Origin: Sipunculus nudus
Lineage: Eukaryota; Annelida; Sipuncula; Golfingiida; Sipunculidae
NCBI GenBank assembly: GCA_026874595.1
Contig: CM049320.1
Coordinates: 20,407,714 to 20,471,713 of the forward strand
Direction of reading: 5' to 3'
DNA: 64,000 bases
Shown here: piece after piece, positions 36,263-48,180 of the stretch
Position numbering within the stretch: position 1 is the first letter of the stretch
Layout: every line of letters begins with the position of its first letter
Translations under genes and position numbers: made by a program
The notes under the pieces: generated by a model
The model's database searches: none
What the model saw: the letters and a program-made list of their open reading frames with translations, nothing else
What the model was told of the DNA's origin: nothing

Positions 36263-38454
36263 TGGGGATTTTCTCAGGGGAATTAAGTTGAGAGGATTCT
36301 TTTGTTAAAGCATGAAATGTCAACGGCGACTCAGCCCTGTGTCATGCAATACACCGTGTAAGAGGGCACAATGAAAAATCATTTACACTGAAGAGCCTTG
36401 CGTGTACACAAATGAATAATTACTTAATAATTCCTAACCAAAGGAAACTGTGTTTTATGGTTATTCTCCTGGGTTAAGAACAAAGCATTTTTTTTTTCAA
36501 AGGAACTAATGTTAGCATAATAAATGAAATAATATTCAATTATCCGCAAAAAAAAGCAATTTTCCCCCGCGGTCCTAGATCAATATTTCATACCGGTGTA
36601 TGTCGAGCCTGTTGGGCTCATCAAGTGCCTTCAAAGTATTTCCCTGACAGTGGAATATTCGTTTCTTCTGTGCAACGTTTTTCCATTGAGACACGTATAA
36701 AATACTGTTGAATATTTGATTAGAATGTTCTTGTGTTTAATGCGAATGCTGGTAAGTTCCTCGGTTTTTCAGAGGTTGTCTCTAACTGATGACATCATTA
36801 GAGCATGTGACTTTAAATCTCTTCTCTTTGTCTTTCAAGCTCCAAAGATTAATTATTATTTCTGTTAAATCTGAGAAATGTCGCTAGAAAGCTTGTATAA
36901 TTGTCCGAAATAATGTCGTGAGATAATAAAAACTGTTTCTGAAGAGTTTTTTTTTTCATTTTTGTGGATACCTTAAATATCATGTAACATAAAGTCCTTC
37001 AATAATCCTATTTGTTTTCTCACTTCTTCTTTCATCATTAAACAAAATAAAAACTGCTCTGAAATCCATATGTCAGGTATGTTTTTATCAAACCCATAAG
37101 GAGGGGGGATTTATGAACCCAGATCTGCCAATTACGTATTTAAGCCGGTGACTTATGCTGGCCATGATTGTACTTATTAACGTCAAGAAACAGGGTGCAG
37201 TAATCTGGGTATCTAGTATTTAGCTAAAAGACATGAGATCCCTGGTCACAGTGTCACCTATCAAATAAAAACTACATATATTAGGGAAATATATTTTATC
37301 CAGACGGCATAATTATGGTTTCATGCACACCCCTGTTGGTAAAGTTAATTTAAAGTCACCTTTCACCTAATGAAAACATGATTATGCAGCTGGCATGGTA
37401 TGGTAGATATAAAAATTATCTATTACTTCACAAATGAAGCTTTAAAGAGTTTCAGTTGTTAATAGGACCATCCCTTTAAATATTGGTGCATACTGTTTAT
37501 CTCAGCGCAACAAATCTGCAGCAAATATTATCATTGGTAAACCAACATTCAACTTCAAAAATTCAACAGGCCGCCAAGATCTGCGTAGTATCATGTATAA
37601 GTATTGTATTGAAATGAAGTGGTTAGCGTTAGCTGTTTTGTTATATTTTCCTACGTGGTGTTGAAAATATAATGTATGCAAGTAAAGTGTGGTGGCACAG
37701 TAAAAGTTTATTTGGACAGTGGAATAACGTAGTTCTGGAATGAAGGCCACAGTAATATGAGTTAACACGAAGCGGAAATGGTTTCTACTCCCTATTGCTA
37801 CTATAATCCTGCAAATAATACAGAGTCGATTGTAACTGCTTGCTCAGGTGAAGAAGAAACTAGTTGTAACAATTAATTTATCTCTTCCATAGAGGAAACA
37901 ACTGACTGTCTCTTACAAAAGGCTACTACTAGGTTAGGTTACGAAAAGGAATCTATAGTCAAGCACCCATATTTGCACATCAGTTACTAAAAGGCATACG
38001 CTGAGGAGGGAAAATATAAATGTATATATTTGTTAGTAAAGTCAAGTTTGCAATTGCACAGAAAAAAACTTAAAACATAGGTCATCAAGCTAGTCAAGGA
38101 AAATAAATGATGGTATTTTGTTGAATAATAACACCTGCTTCCACATTCTTGTTATTGTAATTTTGGAACACCATATATTAAACAATGAATGATCCCGGGA
38201 TCAGTATCATAAGTTTATTCCACCGAAAACTCTCACGTAAGAATAAGTTGTAAATGTGAATCACATAATATCTCCAAAAACCGTATCTCATTCTTCATCT
38301 GTCTTCTATTGTTTCAGATCCCATGTGTTTTATATATTTTCGAACTTTTTAACCGACTTCATTCAAAAACCAGTTTAAAAGGCTATATGCGTCATTCACG
38401 AAACCACCTAATGTTTACATGATTTTGTCAATAAATTGAGATGATTCTTAATAT

Positions 38455-38655
38455 GTATTTATTTATTTAACATGGATTGTATAACTAGTTATAATGACAA
38501 AACTCTTTCCATGAGTCTGTCTTTGGCGTGCAGCAGTCTGTAGGGATGGAGGAAACTAGGGGACTAGAAGGACCACAGATCCTGGTTGGGTCACTCTCGA
38601 AGCATAGTCGGGAATCGAAATCTTGTCGGCAGCTGAGAGAGCGGAGTGTAATAGA
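38455..38655. repeat. SINE-like interspersed repeat, copy 2
   Basis: Same family as 26275: ATGGATTGTATAACTAGTTA at the start, gggaatcgaaatcttg near the end. Present at the same place in duplicated block 2, so it predates that duplication. Confidence 0.5.
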
Positions 38656-39784
38656 TACTGCCTGTGATATTCAAACTTATAATGTGACGGATAAACTGTT
38701 TGATACTGTTTCCTTATTGCAACCGATTTATAAATGATTTAGGCCTATATGCTCCTTCCTTTTTAGGATTTTACATATTATGGACAACAAACTTTCAGCT
38801 GAAACATTGCCTGCATGCTTTAGGTCTAATCATCGTCAAACAACCTTGGTTTAATTTAGCTTTAGAATTCATATTAATTATAATTTTAGACAGAGTGAAG
38901 TATATATATTTAGAATCCTTAGAATATTCTCTATCAGATGATATATATTTAAAAAGTGTTACAGTGTCCACTTTGAAAATTTAAAACTTGAAATGATTTA
39001 AAATTATTATTTTTAATTGGATATATCTCAAAATTGGCATAGGATATGTATGTGGAAATAGTATCATTTGAAACTACATACAAATATCTCCAGGCTTTTT
39101 TTTTTGTTATATTTTTATTTTCTTTTTTTCGTAATGAATTTTAAATTAAAAAATAATGTGCGATGTTAACAATACTTATTTCGTTTGAATAACGCATTTC
39201 TACTACACTAAAAACAATATAGGAAAAAGAAAAAAAACGCATTTTAGAATACTTGTTGATTTACCTATATGCAAAATTTGAAGACTCTATATTCGTTGGT
39301 TTTTGTGAAATATCGCTCTGAAGACCGTACAGTCTCCTGAAATACTATTTTGAGAAAACGGTCAAAAACTGTGTGGGAAGAGAAATTTCGTTTTGAGTGG
39401 GTGAAACAAGGGATATAAGCGCAAGTGACAGTTGTATTTTTTCACTAAATGTTCCCATGAGAATCGGTTTCAATATATAAATTATAAAATTTAATGGTTT
39501 ATCAATGTTAAAAACAGGATTTTATTAGGCGTCATGACAACTGGAGAACTGTCAAACTAAAGTAGGCGGAGCATACTGGTCCGAGGGGTCGGTCATCGGT
39601 AATCAGGTCATGGGCTACCGCGCCGGGGCACGCGTCAGGTGTGTAGTGACTGATAAGAACGATCACTCTGTTTACTATGCGCTCTCATTCAGACCACCAT
39701 ATACCCTAATCCAATTAACAGCTTCTCTCTCCCTCTCACAATTATTTATGAGACACTACATAGCTAGCAGCAAAACATCTCTCT

Positions 39785-40224
39785 CTAATTAGATTTATTT
39801 ACACCAGTCATATACGCGCTAAATCGTGCTGCGGCCGCTCTTCCTTTACCGATCCCACTCATAGCTAAAACTCCGGCGCGGTTCACTTCGCAAAATTTGT
39901 TAGCAGGCGACGTGGTGGTGTAACTTTGTGCCGCGTTCCTCTCACAAAATTCTTTCGTGCAACGCAGTCCCATATTGCTGCACCACCCACGGCAATTATC
40001 TACATCCTCCAGTAAAGATAAATTTCCTTCACGGCATATGGCACTGAGGCTGGAACTCCCGGTTATACTGATTCCATGTTTTCGTTACTTGACGACTCAG
40101 AATCGTCATCTCTGTGTAGTTTCGTGACGGACACGGGAACCTTGTGATCAGCAGTATGTGACTGTCTGTCGTTCAAATAGCGAATTTTATCTTCGCTCAT
40201 TCTACTCTTTTTTCTTCGACCCAT
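39785..40224 (-). pseudogene. Fragment of a Mutator-like transposase (N-terminal region)
   Basis: A - strand frame starts at 40224 with MGRRKKSRMSEDKIRYLN, a basic start typical of such transposases. It runs to a stop near 40063 after SSSNENMESV. In another frame it continues SSSLSAICREGNLSLLEDVD, C..C, MGLRCTKEFCERN, then FCEVNRAGVLAMSGIGKGRA and RFSAYM. The CxxC pattern followed by EVNR..VLAM..IGKG.A...F is what I know from the Mutator-like transposase family in invertebrate genomes. The catalytic DDE part is absent and the frame is broken, so this is a fossil. It sits in the roughly 2-kb stretch missing from duplicated block 2. Confidence 0.6.
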
Positions 40225-41339
40225 GACGTTCAGTTTGAAGATAGTGTATATTATAGAAGAAGGAATGATGTATTCGGTAATGGTTTTGGCGATGTATATG
40301 GACCCCGGGAGAAATGTTATAGTGTATAACAGGGTCAATATTACAGAAATAACAATCGGTAAATTCATATTTCTGGGTATATTCTTGGTGCCAGGACCAT
40401 TATTGGGTGACACTTACATATTTTAGGGCAGTGACATAGACATTATTCGGCGACTGGAGGAGTACAGTTTGTGCAGTTAATTCTCGGTTAGGCGTATAGG
40501 GGGAACGTGTTTGTATTAATTAGTGCCAATTAGTAAGTGCCGGTAATAAAGATAAGCTCTTTCCCGGCTGACTGATCGCGGCTTCCCCACGCCTGTCAAT
40601 CAACCATTTGCCTAATACCAGGAGCGCATGGTTAACCAATAAGCAACTTACACGCTGCTAACTCTCGCCGAGCTGACAGTTGGTCCTGTTTGCGGCCCAC
40701 GTGGGGTTGACATCTGAATTAAAATACTTATTTTTCTAATTGATACAATATAACCCCAGGAACGTGTTTTTGTGAAAAGGTAGATAAAACAAACTTCTAT
40801 AAAACCAGATGCTTTTCAGAAAAATGTAATTTTCATGATTTTTTTTACGATGATTAGACCTTAACGATGGATATCAATCACTCAAGTTGACAAGAGTCAG
40901 CAGAGGTAAAATTATCTCCCGCCTGTGCTTCAAACCCCGTTGTGTTATATATAAAGTGGCCGTGCATAGATATGTGGTCGACAAGGCAAGCGAACATGCA
41001 AGGCTAAAGTGATTCACTGCAAAATAAGTAACCCAAGGGAATAACATGACAATGGTTTCTTTTACGACATAATGACAAATTCACTTGAAAAGAAATAACC
41101 CAAGGGAATAACAATTGCAACGGTTTCTGTTGCAACATAATAACAATCTATTGAAAGCAACCAAAACAGAGAGAGAGATAGAGAGAGAGAAAAAGAAAAA
41201 ACACTAAAAAAATCGGTATTCTGGGAGAGAGTTTGTGTGTCTAACTGTAAAACTTTTGAAAATAAAAAAAAATTCCCCAAACAAGTAATAGCAAGCAATT
41301 ACAAATGGTTTCACTAGTTTGAGCATAACATTTGTTTCC

Positions 41340-41480
41340 TTGATCAAAAAGGTCAAATATAAACAATATTTCAACGTTTAAACTGCAATAGGTCAAACTG
41401 TTAACAAAGTGTCAAATGTTAACTCGAATAGGTCAAAATGTTAACAAAATGTCAAATGTAAACAAATCTTCCACTATAAG
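41340..41480. repeat. AGGTCAAA/TGTTAAC minisatellite, short allele (block 1)
   Basis: Three to four units of about 40 bp built from AATAGGTCAAA and TGTTAACAAA..GTCAAATG. Paralogous to the longer array at 57000. Confidence 0.6.
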
Positions 41481-41543
41481 CACAGGGTAAAAAATTGGTG
41501 GTCCGGACAAATATAATGAAAACTGAAAGTTATGGTATGATAC

Positions 41544-41609
41544 TGTAAACGTCAATATTGACTACCTTATTATGGCTTTATAATAAGGTAGTCAATATGG
41601 ACGTTTACA
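41544..41609. repeat. Near-perfect hairpin, 30-bp stem
   Basis: Left arm 41544-41573 (starts TGTAAACGTC, ends CCTTATTAT) pairs with right arm 41580-41609 with one mismatch and a 6-nt loop GGCTTT. Unusually long and clean for this degenerate neighbourhood. Confidence 0.85.
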
Positions 41610-41794
41610 AGATCTTTTTCATCAGTGTCAGTAGAAATACATATATATCATACAAATAATTAAGACTGTTCAAATGCTGTTCCTGATTTATTGATAGCAG
41701 TATGTATACAGTATATATTTAGATATATACCTTTTTTTAAATTTAATTATATACCTATATATACCTCTCTCTTTATATATATATACATAGAGAG

Positions 41795-41905
41795 AGAGAT
41801 GGAACTTGAATACCCAGTAAATCGGTTCACTGCCGATGGAAATCAAACCCATGATGCTCCTATTTCCGGTCGGCTGCTTAAGCCACTAAGCTACGACAGA
41901 TACCA
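41795..41905 (-). repeat. tRNA-derived SINE head
   Basis: On the - strand an A-box-like TAGCTTAGTGG (41893-41883) is followed about 33 nt later by a B-box-like GGTTTGATTTCC (41849-41838). This spacing is typical of a tRNA-derived pol III promoter. There is no full cloverleaf, so it is a SINE rather than a tRNA gene. Confidence 0.6.
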
Positions 41906-42189
41906 AACCTATCTGTGTATTTGCACACTTTTATAGGAACCAGCGAAGTGAGGTCACGTTACATGTGTCGGCACGACGATTTTGCAGGGAGGACTTCTGG
42001 CCTTATTTATAGTGTGAGACATATATTATATAGGGAGATGTATAAATAGCTACGCTGGTTCATTGTATGTAGAGAAGGAACGAGAAGAAAAGTCGATTAT
42101 ATTTATTATATATAATATATATATATATATATGTATGTGTGTGTCATTTTGTGAAATCAACCATTTCATAAAAATTGCTAAACAAATTC

Positions 42190-43120
42190 ATGAACCGTAG
42201 AAAAATTGTAGATCGTAGAAAGGACATGGCCCGCAGTTAGAAGGGGTTGTTATTCCTGTGCAACTCTCTTTAAATGCTTTGGATGTGGGCGGTAAGTTTC
42301 AATCAGTGTATTAGTTTTTTCTCGGAGTTTACTTAAATACATTTTCACTTGGAATTTTGGTGGCTTTGGTTATACGTTTATCTATGTTATGTCGTTTGTA
42401 TCCCATGTTGATGAATACTTTCTTTAGTTTGAGGAGTTGTTGATCCCTGTCAGTTTGTTTCGAGCATATCCTGTTCGAGCCTGACTGTAAATGATAGATT
42501 TGCCAACATGGGATGGATGGGAGCTTGCTGGGTGCATATAGTTATGGCGATCAGTAGGCTTACGGTAAAGTGAAGTCTTGATATTACCGTCGGTAGAGTT
42601 TAATCGTTGTTTCCAGAAAGATAATAGAATTGGTAGAATATTCAAATTTTAGATTTATATTGGGGGTGACTAGTGGAATTATTGTGAAATTCTAAAGTTT
42701 TTTTCTCATCGTGGTGCCAAATTAGAAATATGTCGTCAATGTATCTAAGATAAATTAGTGGTTTGAATGTTTGTTTTGCCTGGAAATCTTGCTTCATGAA
42801 GCAATTTGCATATTGTGGTGCCATACGCGTATCCATAGCTGTGCTCATTATTTGAAGACAAATTCCTTCGATTTCAAAATAATTGTAAAAAAGCATAAAA
42901 GGATAAATTCAGCCAAATCAGTGCTATTTTCCATTGTTATATCATAATATTTATTTTTATCATTTAGGCGTTGAATGCATGGCTTTAGGCCATCTGTGTG
43001 AAGTATATTAGTGTATAAACTTTTGACATCCATAGTTACCAAAATACTGTCTTCTGGAATAATGTTGATCATGTTAGGTTTTATCGCGGACATAGCAAAT
43101 AGAATTTTGAAAGACTAAGA
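42190..43120 (-). mobile_element. Degraded Penelope-like element, reverse transcriptase
   Basis: Successive - strand frames give conserved Penelope-type RT blocks in order: ILVTMDVKSLYTNI (43093-42848), then MDTRMAPQYANCFM and YLRYIDDIFLIW (42896-42642), then TSLYRKPTDRHNYMHPASSH with HPSHVGKSII (42645-42424). Further on, KVFINMGYKRHNIDKRI and a PFYDLQ-like stretch reach to about 42190. The YIDD box is the polymerase active site. Frameshifts and stops separate the blocks, so it is dead. The GIY-YIG endonuclease was not recognised, and the 5' part before the TMDVKSLYTNI block is missing. Confidence 0.8.
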
Positions 43121-43129
43121 TAGGGATTA

Positions 43130-43770
43130 TTATTGAAAATGGCGGGCTGTACCATGCACGAAGGATCGCATTTTGCACCGAACGACCTTTCGACTTGACG
43201 TCATAGTGTCTATGACGTCGACCTTCATGCGGTTTTGCGGAATTCTTGGGTAGGGCGAGGCGTACTGCTCTGTACTACGGCCACACAGGGCATCATGGTT
43301 ATAATATTACTAAATATCTAATCAGAATGAAGATACACTGTTCCTGGTATTATGGACAATATGCTTTGTCATTCCATCATATTTGACATCTCTTCACACG
43401 TTCCCACTTGATTTACCACCTAATGAAGAAGCCCTGGGCCTTTCGAAAGCTTGTGTGTTGATAAACAAATTAGTCTATCTAAAAGGCGTCACTCTTAATC
43501 TTTACCTACGCTTCTATATTTCAAGAAATACTTCCATTGGCGATGGCGAGTCGTGAGTGTAAACAAGTTTCAGCTTGTAATATCGTACGTGGAAGAAACT
43601 CATCATACAGACCAATTATAAAATTAAGAGTCCAGAAATTGAAATCCGATTTCCTATTTACGTCAGCATGACGTGTCAGCAAAGCCGATTTCTCTCTGTG
43701 TGCAAAACAGATGTCAACGCAAAAACGAGTTTCGCCCCACTGCATAATCTTTCTCTCTCACTCTTTTTTC
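43130..43770. mobile_element. Probable flank of the Penelope-like element or a related repeat
   Basis: Contains a hammerhead-like core on the + strand (43420-43449) and a - strand stretch reading YYKLKLVYTHDSPSPME that I associate, from memory, with dispersed elements of marine invertebrates. No intact gene. The 225-nt frame at 43521-43745 looks like repeat sequence rather than a host exon. Confidence 0.4.
43405..43470 (+). ncRNA. Hammerhead-ribozyme-like motif, probably inactive
   Basis: CTAATGA at 43420-43426, a hairpin GCC-CTG-GGC, then CGAAAG at 43444-43449. A hammerhead core is CUGAUGA ... stem II ... GAAA. Penelope-like elements are known to carry hammerheads in their terminal repeats. 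The third core base is A instead of G, which should abolish activity. Confidence 0.3.
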
Positions 43771-44879
43771 TCTGAAAACATGTTTTGGTGAAGACGCTCC
43801 TCGAACGCTGAGACATTCCGACACGTTCGGTTTATTAACGTCGTAACAAAGCTTGCGCTAGAGTTCATATCGCATATTAGAAGAGATAAAGCACATGCCA
43901 GCGGCACTGGAACACAGGGAGTTACAAAGGATTCCCCCTAGGACGACGTGACCTCATTAATATTAAGAATAGGATGACCTAGGCGTGACCTGTGATGTGC
44001 TGCGATGTGGCACACTTATGTCTGCGGAAACAAAAGTCTGCTGTGTAGGGCAAACAGGTATTTTAGGCCACGCACTATTCGGTCGGTTTACCACTTTTAT
44101 ACCAATGGTACACGCAGATATGATTTTGATATGACATTTCACGTTTCCTTGGTGCAGAATACTGACAATAATACTGCATTGTATATCTTTAATTGGGAAT
44201 TTGTTATAAGAACTCTAATGCTCATGTATTGAATATTGTGGCTCTAATAATGACAACAAATGTAAATGCGTTAATGAAGATTTACTGAAACAAACAAAGA
44301 AAATTCATGACTAATTATCACTGTAGCTGTGTCTGAATAAATGACAATGGAGCCATAAATACCAATACATAAGCATTAATGCTGCTCTATGAACTGTGAC
44401 AAGAAAATGACTATATGCCACGCGTGGAAGTAAAGAGAAATATACTCTGAACCAAGCAAGTCTCAAACAGGTAAGGCTCAGGTAAATTCTAATTTCACTG
44501 AATATTATGCAGGGAAATAACATTTTAGTGGTATGACCTAAGTTCTGAATGATACAAGTTATAACAGGAATGGCAATAAACTCAAGGTGGTTAAACTTCA
44601 GCAAAACAAAACTGTCAAGTTCAAACATACCGAATTACTGACCCTGTGTCTTATATAATAGGCAACATGTTCCTACTAAAACTTACTATTTTGTCAAACA
44701 CCCACTCTACGACCAACCATGGCTGTCTACCGGATGTTTCAAGATGGCTGAGGTTCGGTCCCGTTTGTTATGCTTTCTGCGTTTGCCATAAAAAACTAAA
44801 GGACTTAACAACCTTCACCTTAGTCTCTAGCTGCCTGTCTCAGTTACCATAACGACCTAACTTAACACTTAAAACATAG
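43771..44879. other. Unassigned stretch
   Basis: No gene seen between the Penelope-like remains and the relic exon 2 at 44880. Confidence 0.35.
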
Positions 44880-45052
44880 ACCTAACCAAAGAAAATCCTC
44901 TAAAAGTAATATTAACGTTCCTGTCTTCATAGCGACAAATTCCAAGACTACAATTAAGCCAGATACATTAACAAGAACAGTTGGCCAGCTTGTCAACCAG
45001 TCGATCGGTGTGCCTCCCAGGTCTATTGCGGCTGTGGCCAAATTACTACAAA
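44880..45052 (-). pseudogene. Relic exon 2 of the secreted family (copy E)
   Basis: The - strand frame reads ATAAIDLGGTPIDWLT, then VLVNVSGLIVVLEFVAMKTG and TLILLLED. This matches TAAIDLPETQGDWLT ... NVSGTVVAWEFVAKKTG of copy A more closely than copy B. The acceptor, the RYRL...GRQ half and the donor are lost. No companion exons were found nearby. The left neighbour is a transposon-rich stretch and the right neighbour a 20-bp minisatellite. Confidence 0.7.
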
Positions 45053-45579
45053 TCAAACCTAAAGTTTAAAATGTAAAGTAGTCCATTTTGGAATGATGGC
45101 GAAAATATAACCTTCCAATATGTTGCATGAACAGCAACCAAAGGTACAGTAAAAATTACAATATAATGCGGTTTTCGTATGGCATCTAACCTACATCTTT
45201 AAGAACATATCTCACGAAATGAATTGTGTAATTTTGTTTAATTATGTTTTATTTTTATTTCCCAGGTCAGGAGTATCTTAGTTTGTGTATGTAAGTCGGC
45301 CACTCGCCGGTCAGCGTCACTCGTGTTGTGAGACAACAGTGGAATTCAGACTGGTCACCTAATGCGCCGCTTTAAGGTATGCCATTGTGGTAGGGATATT
45401 GTTTCCAGCCTAAAGAGTATTAAGCTCGCTTATGAATATAAATGAGACTTGGCACCGAAGCAGTCCAAGGCTTTGTCTTATCCTTATTAATGTAAATGAG
45501 CCTCTAGGGTAGAAGTTTATATAAGAGGGCCGCATACCCAGTGGGGAAGTGTCTGGAAGTCGGTGTCCAAGAGCCAGCC

Positions 45580-45912
45580 AGCCACCAGTAGGGGTCCGAT
45601 ATCGCCATTCGGGGTTTAGTACCGCCAGCCGGGATCCTGTGCTGCCAATAAGGGTCCAGTGAAACCAGTCAAGTTCAAGTACCGCAAGTCGGGGTCCAGT
45701 GCAGCCAGTCAGGTTCAAGTACCGCCAGTCCGGGTCCAGTGCCGGCAGTCGGGATCAAGTGCATTTATTCTGGGTCTAGTGCTGCTAGTCGGGGTCCAGT
45801 GCCGACAGTCGCGTCCTATGCGGCCAGTGCCCCCAGTCAGGTCAAGTGCCGCACGTCGGGTCCAGTGCCGCCAGTTGGGGTTCAGTGCTGCCAGTCCCGG
45901 TCAAGTACCTTA
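45580..45912. repeat. GC-rich minisatellite, unit about 20 bp
   Basis: About 15 units of the form CAGTCGGGGTCCAGTGCCGC, alternating with CAGTCAGGTTCAAGTACCGC. Some units have small deletions. Long frames on both strands through it result from the repeat, not from a gene. Confidence 0.85.
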
Positions 45913-46548
45913 TAATGAACTTTTGAACTTGAGTTTTGTTTCACACCTCGTCAAATCATAAATTTATGTTATTTCATATGCATATGGTTACCGTACTTCA
46001 GAATATCTACTGTTTCTAACAGAGTAGAAGCAGTTGAATATGACTTGAATACGATGTTCAATCATATTTATCATTTAAAAATAATAGTAAAAAAGCAAAT
46101 TTAAATTAACGTATTTATACCCATCCTGCATTTGATGTTCAACTTGAGATACATTACTTCACAGGAGATTGATTTACGTACCTTTCATTTCAATCAATAT
46201 TTACTACGGTCTGTTGTTAGCAATAATGCAAAACAGTGTATTTATAAGTTTTATTGAGAGTAAAATACAAGATTTAATTGGCACACCATTCAGTTAAGCA
46301 TTAGATCTCATTGTGGTTAAATTCATTCCGGCGCTCATAAATCCGTTGAGTATTGCATAATCTTTACATTTAAAATATACAACATGATATGTTTACAATA
46401 TGATTAAATATACACCAATGAATATATAAGCATATTTGTCGTGATTACTTCACTTAATATTCACGTTTGCATGCAGTGTGTATCAGCTTTTATCAGTGTT
46501 ACCTTGTTCCAAGGTCCATTCAAGGAAAACCGGTGATAATTCCGAAGC

Positions 46549-47610
46549 TCAAATATTTACTACATCAAGAGAATAGAACCTCACCGCCTCTCCATGAGGC
46601 TGTAAGATACGAATGTTGATCGTAGACTTCATTTGCTCAGACTTATCAAAGTTCGAGTAACAGGTTAATCTACAGCATGTGTGCTGTCCATCCAAACGTT
46701 TCTCTTAGCGACAAAGCCCATTAGGACTCCTCTTCCGTCTTCTTCAGCAGATATTGGCCAGTAAACATAGACATGTTCACATCCAGTGGCTGTTACAGAC
46801 ACATTCACAAAGAGGTCGCGCAGAGGGAAAAGGTGGTCAAGCTGGAAACTGAGTATTCCAGGAGGAGGAGAAGGTACCTGGACGAATGTACCAGCCATGC
46901 TCCCCTCTGGAAACCAGGAGTCCCTGGGTGTCACTGTAATGATTGGATCTGAAGATACACCATGTAAAAGAACTTCAGATAAAATAGATTTGCAATGTAA
47001 TTAATTATCTTATAATCTGGCATAGGGACATGACCAGATCATCTTTTGCCACGGCAACATTTATTTAATCAAAACACTTTTAAAGATTTGTAATAAATAA
47101 ATAAATAAAAATAGCATATAATTGATAATAAACTACTTAATAACCTCGTTTGATGTGAACCAAAATGGCACTGGTCCTTCGCGCTAGCCGGTTGCTGGTC
47201 AAGGTATACCCTACAAGGAGGCCAGAGTCATAGACTTTCTGTACATGAGAAAGTTTAGCCTTTAAGACACAGCAGCCTCTAATAGACCGAGGAATGATAC
47301 CACCACCATCAGCATTCATGCTGTGAACTCCAACCACCTGACCGACACGGGCCTCGTATCTCTCATTTTCGGGTTTAGGGAATACCTTGAATCATATATG
47401 CACTGAGTGCTGTAATCATATGCAAACTTTCAAGAGATATTATCACTGGTAGTTTATTTGACTTGTATTAATTGTAGGATTACACAATAGAAGATAGGTA
47501 TTTGATAATATTAAAAGTTTAATCCTATCACATATTATACAGATTCAGACCCTGTTAATATATGTCATATATTAACAATATGAGATAGGTATAAAATCAA
47601 TATAACACAA

Positions 47611-47651
<41 letters not shown>

Positions 47652-48142
47652 ATTAATACAATATATGCATAACGTTATAATGGTCAACTAATCGAGAACA
47701 ACATTCATTGTGTCACATAACCTGTGGTAATTTTATAAATCCTTATAATTTTAGCTATATTTTAATTTCTTGTTTGGTTTACATAAGGTTTTAGGTATTT
47801 GGTGATAATACACTAAGTCGACAATACTTCAGGTGTCGCTTTTGCTTTATATACAGTATAAAGATTTAAAACATTCCAGGATAATGCATTAAATGTTCTT
47901 TCTTCATCCAAATAAATCCGGCCCACTTATGTAACTGTGATGTGTGTGTTGTTATACAGACGGTATCTGTCTTGTCCGAGTTTGTCCCACAGGCTTAACA
48001 CTGTCTTCCCTGTCTTTTTTTGCAACAAATTCCCAGGCTACGACTGTTCCGGGAACATTGATACCAACAGCGGGGAGAATGTTCAGACAGTTACCTTGTG
48101 TATCTGGCAAGTCCCTGGCAGCGGTACCTGACTTGTAAATTA
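46549..48142 (-). pseudogene. Secreted two-module family, copy C (decayed, no signal exon seen)
   Basis: Three exon-like blocks match copy B. Exon 2 (48142 to about 47925) starts VIYKSGTAARDLPDTQ, but a one-base gain in a T run near 48016-48022 shifts the frame inside AKKTGK. The donor after the GHQ-equivalent is lost. Exon 3 (47385..47145) is open and keeps the 241-nt length, starting VFPKPENERYEARVGQ. Exon 4 (46948..46549) is 400 nt instead of 401; a one-base loss near 46707-46712 after GRGVL gives an early stop at 46665. I found no signal-peptide exon between 48143 and 50332. At least three independent lesions make this a pseudogene. Assembly or read errors at homopolymers could explain one frameshift but not the lost donor. 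Confidence 0.8.
47609..47651. repeat. (AC)n(AT)n microsatellite
   Basis: AC tract followed by AT tract in intron 2 of copy C. Copy D has a TA tract at 51895-51926 in the same intron. Confidence 0.95.
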
Positions 48143-48180
48143 CTTTCAAACAAAGGTAGAATTATAAAATCGAAACTATG

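Larger units (their letters stand above)
31990..41480. repeat. Duplicated block 1 (contains intact copy B)
   Basis: Sequence on both sides of copy B aligns by eye with the region of copy D at 50.6-57.4 kb in the same order and orientation. Examples: 35041 with 52465 (GGAGGCC...AATAATATG), 36180 with 53990, 36950 with 54840, 37260 with 55030, 38385 with 56045, 41020 with 56720. The match is interrupted between about 38.83 and 40.87 kb, where block 1 has about 2 kb not in block 2. Confidence 0.75.
46018..48180. repeat. Duplicated block 3 (contains pseudogene copy C)
   Basis: Starts at the same 3'-flank sequence as block 2 (gagtagaagcagttgaatat) and continues through exons 4, 3 and 2. Similarity to the other blocks ends soon after exon 2, so this copy was truncated before exon 1. 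Confidence 0.7.

Noticed and set aside
40225..40413. Hydrophobic stretch upstream of the transposase Met at 40224, looking like two membrane segments
   Set aside because: It is simply the AT-rich frame upstream of a better start, with no family match; not called as a membrane protein.
41795..41905. Possible tRNA gene
   Set aside because: A and B boxes are present, but acceptor stem and anticodon arm cannot be formed; called as a SINE head instead.
45410..45961. 100-codon frames on both strands
   Set aside because: They are translations of the 20-bp minisatellite.
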